Shown here in pieces: positions 7,718 to 14,365 of a stretch of 15,547 nt of DNA. A model generated the notes under the pieces. It had not been told where the DNA came from and made no database searches. It saw only the letters and a program-made list of their open reading frames with translations. The stretch is from Bacteroidales bacterium UBA4230 (GTDB lineage Bacteria > Bacteroidota > Bacteroidia > Bacteroidales > UBA932). Made by a program: the position numbers and the translations under genes. How positions within the stretch are numbered: position 1 is the first letter of the stretch; each line of letters starts with the position of its first letter. The stretch is from contig DGXO01000060.1 in the NCBI GenBank assembly GCA_002395605.1, positions 59,565-75,111 on the forward strand, in the 5' to 3' direction.

Positions 7718-9139
7718 TTACTTTCCAAAGGCCAGGTAGAAGGTTTTGCCGTTTGCGTCTATACCTTCAATGTATACTGCACGGGCGCCTTTCTTGGCCT
7801 TAGCCACTACATCTTCAGGTTTTGCAACGGCATCTCCGTTCACAAAGAGGATGATTCCACCTTCCTTTGCACCGGCATCGGCCATCTTGCCCTGCCCAAC
7901 GGAAACAATCTCAACGCCTTTCTTGGCGGCCCTGAGTTTTGCTCCGTAGAAAGCAACGGTTCCGTCTACGTCCACTTCACCGTTTTCGGTGGAAGCGGCC
8001 TGGAAAACAACTGTTGCGTGGGCCTCTTTTCCGTTACGGACATAGGTGATATCCGCCTGGTCTCCGGGGTGGTAATCGCCTACCTTTGCCTGTACTGAAG
8101 AAGCGTCCGTAATCTTCTGGCCGTCAATGGCTATAATAACGTCGTTCTTCTTAAGACCGGCTTTTTCGGCGGCGCTGCCTTTCAAAACCTCGTTAATATA
8201 TACGCCCGAAACAGAGGAAAGTTTCATTTCGTCGGCAATTTTCTTGTCTACGCTGCCCATGGTGATGCCAAGCATGGCACGCTTCACGGAGCCGTAGTCA
8301 ATGAGGTCTTCCACCACGCGCTTCACGATATTCACGGGAACTGCGAATGAATAGCCGCTGTAGGCACCTGTCTGGGACACAATTGCGGTGTTGATGCCCA
8401 CCAGTTCACCCTTCTTGTTCACAAGGGCGCCGCCGGAGTTTCCGGGGTTCACGGCTGCATCGGTCTGGATGAAGGATTCAATCTTGAATTCTCCGGAGTA
8501 GTCCGGCATTGAACGGCCTTTTGCCGAAACTATACCGGCGGTGATGGTGCTCCTGAGCTGCATTCCAAGGGGTGAGCCGATAGCAAGGACCCACTCTCCA
8601 AGGCGAAGCTTATCAGAGTCTCCAAGGGGAATTGTAGGAAGGTTTGCGGCGTCTACCTTAATAATGGCGACGTCCGTGACAGGGTCTGTGCCCACCACGG
8701 TGGCATCGTACTGGGAGTTGTCGTTGAGCGTAACGGAAATCTTGGTGGCACCGGCCACAACGTGGTTGTTGGTCACGATATAGCCGTCTGGCCGAATTAT
8801 GACGCCGCTGCCGCTACCCTTCTGCTCCCTGTACTGGGGCTGGGAGAATTCGTCACCAAAGAAGAAGCGGAAGAAAGGGTCTATGGTCTGGTATTGCTGG
8901 CGGCCCTGGACGGTAACCTCCACGTATACAACTGCCTCCACGGCGCTTTCTGCAGCGTATGTAAAGTCAGGGTAATCAGAGTCTGCCAAATTGACAGTGC
9001 GGTACTCCACGGCGTTTCCGGAAGCATCCTTCACTACGGTGGTCTCTGCTGGTTTGGGCATAGTGGCTTTCACCACTGCATAAGCGGTAACACCGCCTGC
9101 AAGTATTGAAAGCAGTACAGTCAAAAATCCTTTTTTCAT
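7718..9139 (-). CDS. degQ: Periplasmic Do/DegQ-type serine protease with PDZ domains
   Basis: This 473-residue envelope protease and chaperone has an N-terminal signal or membrane anchor (MKKGFLTVLLSILAGG, through about residue 27). A trypsin-like domain spans about 60-280. The catalytic triad is intact: H126 in TNNHVV, D156 in VTDVAI and S235 in NPGNSGGAL. The first PDZ domain covers about 285-375 (LGITMGSV, then GSAAEKAGLKKNDVI). A second, more divergent PDZ-like region covers about 395-470. The segment DPFFRFFFGDEF at 87-98 matches the LA loop of HtrA proteins. The family degrades or refolds misfolded periplasmic proteins as trimers or larger cages. It sits 9 bases upstream of rpoD and 56 bases downstream of the exonuclease gene; that gap holds a 20-bp palindrome that may control it. 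DegP and DegQ cannot be told apart by sequence alone. Confidence 0.94.
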   Translation of the reverse strand: MKKGFLTVLLSILAGGVTAYAVVKATMPKPAETTVVKDASGNAVEYRTVNLADSDYPDFTYAAESAVEAVVYVEVTVQGRQQYQTIDPFFRFFFGDEFSQPQYREQKGSGSGVIIRPDGYIVTNNHVVAGATKISVTLNDNSQYDATVVGTDPVTDVAIIKVDAANLPTIPLGDSDKLRLGEWVLAIGSPLGMQLRSTITAGIVSAKGRSMPDYSGEFKIESFIQTDAAVNPGNSGGALVNKKGELVGINTAIVSQTGAYSGYSFAVPVNIVKRVVEDLIDYGSVKRAMLGITMGSVDKKIADEMKLSSVSGVYINEVLKGSAAEKAGLKKNDVIIAIDGQKITDASSVQAKVGDYHPGDQADITYVRNGKEAHATVVFQAASTENGEVDVDGTVAFYGAKLRAAKKGVEIVSVGQGKMADAGAKEGGIILFVNGDAVAKPEDVVAKAKKGARAVYIEGIDANGKTFYLAFGK

Positions 9140-9154
9140 AGTATATATAATTAA

Positions 9155-9174
9155 TTATTTCCGGACGGAAATAA
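9155..9174. promoter_or_regulatory. Perfect 20-bp palindrome upstream of degQ (operator-like)
   Basis: TTATTTCCG and CGGAAATAA are perfect 9-base complementary arms separated by GA. The site lies 15 bases before the degQ start, in the 56-base gap after the exonuclease gene. On the minus strand a TTTG lies four bases upstream of it, and a weak TAATTAAT begins inside its downstream edge, so it would fall within the spacer of a possible internal promoter. It looks more like a dimeric regulator site than a terminator, as no U tract follows. Function is inferred. Confidence 0.5.
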
Positions 9175-9195
9175 CTCAAACTCCGTGCCGAAACC

Positions 9196-10161
9196 CTAGA
9201 AAAGTTTCCCGGAATTGAACTTTGAGGCAAGACCCTTCAGTTCATCGGAGGTGGCGGGGCGGTTGAGGGCCTCTTTGCGCTCTTTCTGGAAGCGGGCCTT
9301 GAGGAGGGCGAACTGGCGCTTGGTGTCCAGCGTGAAGTCCCCGCCCTCAATCCAGGCAAAGTAGGATGGCTCAGTTTCCCAAACCTCGCGGGCCGAACGA
9401 CCTTTGTGTTTGCCGAAACTGATAACAGGCTCACCGTCAGGACCTTCAATAAGCCTTCCGGCAAAATCCACGGTCTTGGAGCGGGCGCCGATCTTTGACA
9501 TGGCATCCACATCGTTTTTCAGGACCTCCTGCTGGAACTCAGTGGGCTCCTGGTACCTGTCCAGCTGGCCTTTCAGGACCTCATAAGTTGCAAGGGTATC
9601 GGCCTCTGCGGTATGGGCGTTCTCAAAGTCGTGGCCACCGCAGTAGAAGCGGTATGCGGCCCTGAGGTTACGAGGCTCGAAGTGATGGTAGATGTTCTGG
9701 ACGTCCACCATCTTGGCCGAATGAAGGTCCAGTTTGTCTATGACGGAAATCATCTGGAGGGCCTTCTCGCGGGATTTTTCGTCCTTTACGCGAAGTTCGC
9801 AGTAAGCCCTCACCCTCTCAATTTCTTCGGCAAGGAGAGGGAGGTCGAACTTAGCGGAATTAAAGCCGGCAAGGTCGCTCCCCTCCAGCCACTCCGCGAC
9901 CTCCGGAAGCACCTCTATGAACTTGGGGCAGTCCACAAGGTCTTCGTCCTTGACGCCGTTTACCTCCGACGCCTGCGGATTGATGGGAATGACGCAGCGG
10001 TTGGCATAGTCCCAGGGCTTTATCTTCCAGGTTTTGACCCTGGTTTCCCCGCCCGGGAACGCCTTCACAAAACTAAGCTCAATGATGCCGTCCGTGGCAA
10101 TATTAAGCCCGGTGCTCTCTATGTCAAAAAAGAGCAACGGGCGCTGTAAATTAAGTTCCAT
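9196..10161 (-). CDS. DnaQ-like DEDDh 3'-5' exonuclease with ExoX-like C-terminal domain
   Basis: This 321-residue protein is a 3'-5' exonuclease of the DnaQ superfamily. Exo I is FDIESTGL (D13 and E15), Exo II is GFNSAKFDLPLL (D106), and Exo III is HTAEADTLATYEVL (H183 and D188), giving the complete DEDDh set. The catalytic domain ends near residue 205. A C-terminal segment at about 228-275 (FAGRLIEG, ISFGKHKGRSAREV, YFAWI) resembles the short domain found after exonuclease X-type nucleases. In Bacteroidota such proteins are often annotated as DNA polymerase III epsilon subunit. It starts 7 bases after the dnaN stop, so it is translated from the clamp-loader-independent dnaN message. That placement suggests a proofreading or repair role linked to the clamp. 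Whether it is the replicative proofreader is not shown by sequence. Confidence 0.9.
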   Translation of the reverse strand: MELNLQRPLLFFDIESTGLNIATDGIIELSFVKAFPGGETRVKTWKIKPWDYANRCVIPINPQASEVNGVKDEDLVDCPKFIEVLPEVAEWLEGSDLAGFNSAKFDLPLLAEEIERVRAYCELRVKDEKSREKALQMISVIDKLDLHSAKMVDVQNIYHHFEPRNLRAAYRFYCGGHDFENAHTAEADTLATYEVLKGQLDRYQEPTEFQQEVLKNDVDAMSKIGARSKTVDFAGRLIEGPDGEPVISFGKHKGRSAREVWETEPSYFAWIEGGDFTLDTKRQFALLKARFQKERKEALNRPATSDELKGLASKFNSGKLF

Positions 10162-10168
10162 AGGATTC

Positions 10169-11290
10169 CTACTGGATCATGATTGGCATTAAGATGCCGC
10201 AAACTTTCTCGGTTTCGGCCTCTTCCTCTGCGGGGAGGATAAGGGCGGCGCGACGGGCGTCTGCGAACTTCACAACCAGGGAGTTGCAGTTCATGTTGGC
10301 AAGGATTTCCGTGAGGAAAGTGCTCTTGAAGCCAATTGTGAGCTCGTCTCCGGAGTAGTTGCACATCACCTTCTCATAGGCGGCAAGGGCAAAGCCAAGG
10401 TCCTGGGCCGAAATCTCAAGCTGGCCTTCCTTGAGGGTGAACTTGATGTGGTTGGAAGCCTTGTTGGCACAAACCGCAACGCGCTTAACCGTGTTGAGAA
10501 GGAGCTGGCGGTCTATCTGGAGGATGTTGGAGTTGTTCAGAGGAATGACGTCACGGTACTTAGGGTACTTGCCCACCACAAGGCGGCAGATAAGGGTGGT
10601 AGCGCCAAATCTGAACTGGGCCGAAGAGGAGTCGAAGGAAATGCTAACGTTCTCTACATCCTTGCCGATAATGGAGCGAAGCACGTTTGCGGGCTTCTTG
10701 TGGAGGATGAAGGAAGCCTTCTCCGATGCCTTGACATCCTTGGTGGTGTAGCAGATGAGCTTGTGGGAATCAGATGCCACAAGGGTGGTGCTCTCAAGGT
10801 CTATGTCAAAGAAGATACCGTTCATGGCCGGACGGATTTCATCGTCTGCGGTAGCGTAAACGGTGCTCTGGATGCCTTCCACAAGGCTTTCGGCGGGGAA
10901 TTCCACGGTGATGGCGTCTTCCGTGGTGGACTTTATCTCAGGGTAATCTGCGGCCGGGAAATAAGGGAGGGCCGAATTACCGCTGCCCCAGCTGCACTCG
11001 AAGGAAGAATCACTGACGGTTTTGATGGAAAGCGGAACGTCCGGGAGCTCCTTCAGGAGGTCTATCATATGACGGGCGGGAACGGCGATGGAGCCGTCTT
11101 CCTCTGCGCCTTCGGCATCAATACGGGTGCGAAGCGTGAGCTCCGAGTCCGATGCCGTGATTTCCAGGACACCCTCCTTGAGCACAAAGAGGAAGTTCTC
11201 CAGGATGGGGAGCGGAGACTTTGACGGAATGGCCTTGGAAACGTCCATGAGGGCCTTCAGGAGATTGGTACTTGAAATTGTGAGTTTCAT
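10169..11290 (-). CDS. dnaN: DNA polymerase III beta subunit (sliding clamp)
   Basis: This 373-residue protein matches the usual length of the bacterial beta clamp, which forms a dimeric ring on DNA and tethers the replicative polymerase. The N-terminus MKLTISSTNLLKALMDVSKAI and the following SPLPILENFLF are typical of domain 1. Further clamp signatures are AEGAEEDGSIAVPARHMIDLLKELPD, AMNGIFFDI and SDSHKL in domain 2, and the domain 3 stretch GFKSTFLTEIL. The C-terminus GILMPIMIQ contributes to the hydrophobic pocket that binds clamp partners and matches the conserved MPI/MPM ending. It is the first gene of a five-gene run on the minus strand and has the best promoter in the window, at 11327-11358. 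dnaA is not adjacent here. Confidence 0.97.
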   Translation of the reverse strand: MKLTISSTNLLKALMDVSKAIPSKSPLPILENFLFVLKEGVLEITASDSELTLRTRIDAEGAEEDGSIAVPARHMIDLLKELPDVPLSIKTVSDSSFECSWGSGNSALPYFPAADYPEIKSTTEDAITVEFPAESLVEGIQSTVYATADDEIRPAMNGIFFDIDLESTTLVASDSHKLICYTTKDVKASEKASFILHKKPANVLRSIIGKDVENVSISFDSSSAQFRFGATTLICRLVVGKYPKYRDVIPLNNSNILQIDRQLLLNTVKRVAVCANKASNHIKFTLKEGQLEISAQDLGFALAAYEKVMCNYSGDELTIGFKSTFLTEILANMNCNSLVVKFADARRAALILPAEEEAETEKVCGILMPIMIQ

Positions 11291-11326
11291 ATATGGTTCT
11301 TTTTTGTTTTCTTAGACACTAGCATA

Positions 11327-11358
11327 CAAATGTAAGTAATTTCTCTTAAAACTCAAAA
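11327..11358 (-). promoter_or_regulatory. dnaN promoter (TTTTG, 19-base spacer, TACATTTG)
   Basis: On the minus strand TTTTG (11358-11354) is followed after exactly 19 bases by TACATTTG (11334-11327). This is the Bacteroidota TTTG-N19-TAnnTTTG arrangement. It gives an A-rich leader of roughly 30 bases before the dnaN ATG at 11290. It is the clearest two-box promoter in the window. Confidence 0.8.
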
Positions 11359-11379
11359 CCCTGAAAGCACTAAAAACAA

Positions 11380-11409
11380 CAGTCCCCGGTTTCTCTGGAC
11401 CGGGGACTG
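11380..11409 (-). terminator. Rho-independent terminator of the TonB-domain lipoprotein gene
   Basis: The arms CAGTCCCCGGT and ACCGGGGACTG form a perfect 11-bp stem with an eight-base loop. On the minus strand the stem is followed by TTGTTTTTAG, a U-rich tail. It lies 24 bases after the lipoprotein stop at 11434 and upstream of the dnaN promoter, so it insulates the clamp operon from read-through. Confidence 0.85.
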
Positions 11410-11433
11410 ACGTAATTATGAAAAGTGAGAAGA

Positions 11434-12027
11434 CTAACCGAGCTTGAACACCACGGGGAAGGTGTAGTTAACGGCCACGGGAATACCGTTCTGGTTGCCG
11501 GGAGCCCACTTAGGAGAAGAGGATATCACGCGTACGGCCTCTGCGTCAAGGGAAGGATCGATGCCCTTGAGGACCTTCACGTCCTTGACGTCTCCTTCCT
11601 TGGTTACGGTGAACTGAAGGATGACCCTTCCGCTTACCTGGCGGTCCTGGGCATCCTGGGGATAGACGATGTTCTCACCTACCCACTTTGAGAAGTCATT
11701 GGCGTCACCACCGTTGAAAGTGGGCTTTTCCTCTACTGCGGCAAAAGGAATTGCGGCGTCGGGGTTGCCGGCAAGGTCTTCGGAGAGGGATTCGCCCTCT
11801 ACCATCTGGGCGCGGGAAAGAGCCTCAACGGCCTCAAGGGCTGTCATGCCTTCTGCGGCCTCAACTTCTTCGATGGCCTTGTTAATACGCTCGGCCTTTG
11901 CGGCTGCGACTTCCTCTTCAGCTGCAGCGGCAGCCTGGGCCTCTGCTGCGGCCTTCTTGGCACCATTGTTCTTGCAGCCCACCATCATGATGGCGGCAAC
12001 TGCCATAAGGAGATAAACTTTACGCAT
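11434..12027 (-). CDS. Lipoprotein with TonB C-terminal domain
   Basis: I place the start at the ATG at 12027, giving 197 residues. The longer open frame upstream has no TonB or signal features and runs through the divergent gene. The N-terminus MRKVYLLMAVAAIMMVGC is a lipoprotein signal with lipobox cysteine C18. An alanine- and glutamate-rich helical stretch (about 24-75) probably forms a stalk or coiled coil. Residues about 98-197 are a TonB C-terminal domain, with PTFNGGDANDFSKWVGENIVYP, then VSGRVILQFTVTKEGDV, LKGIDPSLDAEAVRVI and PKWAPGNQNG. A canonical TonB has a transmembrane anchor and a proline-rich span; this protein has a lipid anchor and no proline-rich linker. It is transcribed divergently from the BtuB-like operon and has its own -7 element and terminator. 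It could serve as a periplasmic adaptor for receptors. Role unproven. Confidence 0.85.
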   Translation of the reverse strand: MRKVYLLMAVAAIMMVGCKNNGAKKAAAEAQAAAAAEEEVAAAKAERINKAIEEVEAAEGMTALEAVEALSRAQMVEGESLSEDLAGNPDAAIPFAAVEEKPTFNGGDANDFSKWVGENIVYPQDAQDRQVSGRVILQFTVTKEGDVKDVKVLKGIDPSLDAEAVRVISSSPKWAPGNQNGIPVAVNYTFPVVFKLG

Positions 12028-12050
12028 TGTTAGAATTAGGTTTTGATATG

Positions 12051-12058
12051 CAAATATA
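12051..12058 (-). promoter_or_regulatory. -7 element (TATATTTG) for the TonB-domain lipoprotein
   Basis: On the minus strand TATATTTG matches TAnnTTTG and lies 23 bases before the ATG at 12027. This supports the shorter start for the gene. No good TTTG -33 box is seen at 19-21 bases. Confidence 0.65.
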
Positions 12059-12068
12059 AGATTTTTCC

Positions 12069-12076
12069 TAAATTTG
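12069..12076 (+). promoter_or_regulatory. -7 element (TAAATTTG) for the small gene and BtuB-like receptor
   Basis: TAAATTTG matches TAnnTTTG on the plus strand and lies 21 bases before the ATG at 12098. It is only 10 bases from the opposing -7 element. The nearest TTTTG (12041-12045) is 23 bases upstream, longer than the usual spacing. Confidence 0.6.
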
Positions 12077-12097
12077 CGGTGAAAAAACATCAGAAAC

Positions 12098-12418
12098 ATG
12101 TCCAATATTTCAAAGGTTAAGCTAATGGACAGCGGAACCGCGCTGTTCAAGGCCGAAGGCAGGGAGGCTGCAAAGGAAAAGCTTTCCGGGGTACTGAGCG
12201 CGCACGGAAAAGTGTGGGAAGAGGACGGCATCATGGTTTTGGACTTCTCCAGCTGGAGATATTGGCAGTTTCTTGAAGCCCGCCTGGAAGAGACTTCAAT
12301 TCCCGGAACCTGGGCGGCGGTCCTTCGCACGGGAGACGCCCCGCGCCTTCCCTTTGACCTTCCTTCCCAAAAGGCCGTAAACCTTACAAAAGACATCCTG
12401 AAGGCACTGGGGGAATGA
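12098..12418 (+). CDS. Small protein of unknown function, coupled to the BtuB-like receptor
   Basis: I do not recognise a family for this 106-residue protein. It has no signal peptide, lipobox or membrane segment, so it should be cytosolic. The sequence alternates short helices (GREAAKEKLSGVLSAHG at 21-37) with likely strands (GIMVLDFSS), then an aromatic stretch WRYWQFLEARLEE at 53-65, and ends in a helix (LTKDILKAL). It has no cysteine. Evidence that it is real: a -7 promoter 21 bases upstream of its start, normal codon use like its neighbours, and a four-base ATGA overlap with the receptor gene that implies translational coupling. A role linked to receptor expression or to handling the imported ligand is possible but is inference only. 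Confidence 0.72.
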   Translation: MSNISKVKLMDSGTALFKAEGREAAKEKLSGVLSAHGKVWEEDGIMVLDFSSWRYWQFLEARLEETSIPGTWAAVLRTGDAPRLPFDLPSQKAVNLTKDILKALGE

Positions 12419-14256
12419 TTTTTTCTCTCATAGCCGCCATTCTTCTCTCTCCGCCGGACACCCTTGAGGCGTCCAGCGTAACGGCAAGCCGTAACGTGTC
12501 GCCGCCGGTTTCGGCCGTGAGCGGAGAGCGCCTCACGGAATCCCCTTCCGCGGCCGATGCCATAAGGGATTTCAGCGGCATCCAGTTAAGGGACTACGGC
12601 GGAGTGGGCGGCCTCAAAACCGTGAACGTGAGGAGCCTCGGGAGTGCCCACACGGCCATTTTCATGGACGGGGTTCCCATAGACAACGCCCAGAATGCGC
12701 AGGTGGACCTTGGCCGAATCTTTACCGAGGACCTTGAGACCATAGAGCTCTTTTCCGGGCAGAAATCGGCCCTCCTGCAAACGGCAAGGGAGTATGGGAG
12801 CGCGTCGTCGCTGCACCTTAGGACGGCCATGCCTGAAGGCCGAAAAATACGGCTGAAGGTGCGTGGAGGGGCATTCGGCACAGTTTCTCCGTCAGGGAGC
12901 ATCGAGACCCGGCGGGGGCGCTTTGCAGCACGGCTAAGGCTTGGCGGAGACAGGGCTAGCGGGCAGTATCCGTTCCACACGCTGGACCTTGGGAAAGACA
13001 CTCTCCTTACGCGCCAGAACTGCGACATAAAGGCTTTCAGGGCCGCCGGACATCTTTGGTTCCTTCCTCAGGGGGGCCGATACGAAGCTTCGGCCAGCTG
13101 GTACGACGCCGGCCGCGGCATCCCGGGCCCGGTGTTCAAGCAGAGCGGCAAGTATCCTATGTCGCTGGACCGACAGTACGACCGCAATCTTACCGCGCAG
13201 GTGTCCGGAGAGCAGTCCCTAGGGCATAACCTCCGGCTTCTTGTAAAGGGCAGGTACAGCCTTGACGGGCTGGATTTCATTGACGTATCCGAGCTTGACC
13301 CTTCCGTGAGCGCAAGCTGGAACTATAGGCTCCAAAGCGCGTACGCCGCCGCTTCGCTTGGATGGCAGGCGCTTCCCTGGCTGCACCTCAACGCCGCCAT
13401 TGACGCTCAGGCCGACTGGCTACACTGCCAGTTCGAGGCCCGGAGGCGGCAGGTTCTGGGGGCGTTTTCATCGGCCTTTATCCTGGACCCGTGGAGGATA
13501 CAGGCAAGCGTGCAGTATCAGGGGACAAGCGACGGTTACCAGTTCCTCTCCCCCGCCCTTGTAGTGGACTGGCACCCGCGCTTTGACTGGGAGTTCGGGT
13601 TCCTGGGGAAGCGGTCCTGCAGGCTGCCGTCGTTCAATGACCTTTATTACACAAACGTGGGGGCCCGGGACCTTCGGCCGGAAAAAGTTTGGCAGGTGGG
13701 CGCCTGGTGGAAGTGGGAAAGGAGCTTCGGCCCGTGGAGTTTCAGGGTGCGCGAAGAGCTCTACTTCAACCACGTGACAGACAAGCTCATAGCAGTCCCC
13801 AACGGGAGCCTTTTCCGCTGGAGCATGTTCAATATAGGGAGGGTTCTGGTACTTGGCGACGACTGGGACGCCACCGTGGCATACAACGCAGCTTCATGGA
13901 AGGCGGGGATCACCGCCAGGTACAGCTTCAACCGAGCCTTCGACCCTTCGTCTCCCTGGCAGATTCCCTACATCCCGTTGCATAGCGGGTCTTTCAACAT
14001 TTTCGGCGCCTGGGGGCCCCTGAGGGCCGATATCCGCGGGCAAGTCACCGGCATCCGCTACTCCGCCGCCTCTTCCCGTCCGGAGGCCGTTCTCCCGGCC
14101 TTCACCACCTGGGACATGACCCTTTCCTGGAAGCCCCTCCGCGGCCTTCGGCTGGCAGTTGAGCTTAGGAACATGTTTGACTGCCACTACGAAATAGTAC
14201 GGCAATACCCCATGCCGGGAATCCACGTCATGGGGTGTGTGTCCATTGAAATATAG
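12415..14256 (+). CDS. btuB: BtuB-like TonB-dependent outer-membrane receptor
   Basis: This 613-residue protein is close to the length of vitamin B12 receptor BtuB and much shorter than SusC-type receptors, and no SusD partner is adjacent. The N-terminus MIFSLIAAILLS is a short signal peptide that lacks the usual basic residues. A plausible TonB box (EASSVTAS, about 18-25) follows. The plug domain spans about 40-138, with AADAIRDFSGIQLRDYGGVGG, VNVRSLGSAHTAIFMDG and the end SSLHLRT. The rest is a beta barrel containing the receptor signature PSFNDLYY, then LRPEKVWQ. Near the C-terminus, RNMFDCHYEIVRQYPMPG matches cobalamin and siderophore receptors. It is coupled to the small gene upstream and converges on a BtuG-like gene, which favours a corrinoid substrate. 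No cobalamin riboswitch is visible, so a different ligand remains possible. The symbol is by similarity only. Confidence 0.82.
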   Translation: MIFSLIAAILLSPPDTLEASSVTASRNVSPPVSAVSGERLTESPSAADAIRDFSGIQLRDYGGVGGLKTVNVRSLGSAHTAIFMDGVPIDNAQNAQVDLGRIFTEDLETIELFSGQKSALLQTAREYGSASSLHLRTAMPEGRKIRLKVRGGAFGTVSPSGSIETRRGRFAARLRLGGDRASGQYPFHTLDLGKDTLLTRQNCDIKAFRAAGHLWFLPQGGRYEASASWYDAGRGIPGPVFKQSGKYPMSLDRQYDRNLTAQVSGEQSLGHNLRLLVKGRYSLDGLDFIDVSELDPSVSASWNYRLQSAYAAASLGWQALPWLHLNAAIDAQADWLHCQFEARRRQVLGAFSSAFILDPWRIQASVQYQGTSDGYQFLSPALVVDWHPRFDWEFGFLGKRSCRLPSFNDLYYTNVGARDLRPEKVWQVGAWWKWERSFGPWSFRVREELYFNHVTDKLIAVPNGSLFRWSMFNIGRVLVLGDDWDATVAYNAASWKAGITARYSFNRAFDPSSPWQIPYIPLHSGSFNIFGAWGPLRADIRGQVTGIRYSAASSRPEAVLPAFTTWDMTLSWKPLRGLRLAVELRNMFDCHYEIVRQYPMPGIHVMGCVSIEI

Positions 14257-14276
14257 CGCAAAGCTAAAACACTGAT

Positions 14277-14298
14277 TATTAGCGATTTACGCAAAGTC
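14277..14298 (+). repeat. Conserved leader of hairpin family, copy 2
   Basis: The 22-base stretch reads TATTAGCGA, TT, then TACGCAAAGTC. It matches the leader at 5029-5050 at 19 of 22 bases, and similarity continues weakly five bases further upstream (CTGAT against CTCAC). It again runs into a hairpin stem that begins AAAGTC. Confidence 0.7.
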
Positions 14299-14326
14299 CC
14301 GTGCCTTGTACATGGCACGGGACTTT
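14293..14326. terminator. Bidirectional hairpin terminator between the BtuB-like and BtuG-like genes
   Basis: The arms AAAGTCCCGTGCC and GGCACGGGACTTT pair perfectly (13 bp) around the eight-base loop TTGTACAT. The plus strand continues TTTT. The hairpin lies between convergent genes ending at 14256 (plus) and 14366 (minus), so it probably ends both transcripts. Its stem differs from the one at 5045-5078 at paired positions on both arms. Confidence 0.75.
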
Positions 14327-14365
14327 TAACAATATACTGACAATCAATTATTTAGGTTTGCACAA

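Noticed and set aside
10448..11224. Plus-strand open frame of 258 codons
   Set aside because: It is opposite dnaN and lacks any family feature.
11380..11409. Third member of the convergent-junction hairpin family
   Set aside because: It lacks the TATYAGCGA/TACGCAAAGTC leader, starts with a different stem and has a one-sided U tail, so it is an ordinary terminator.
12028..12097. Possible cobalamin riboswitch upstream of the receptor operon
   Set aside because: Only 70 bases separate the divergent genes and they hold two promoters; there is no room for the riboswitch fold.
12028..12396. N-terminal extension of the TonB-domain lipoprotein frame
   Set aside because: The extension is antisense to the small gene and contains the gene's own promoter; the lipoprotein signal begins at the ATG at 12027.
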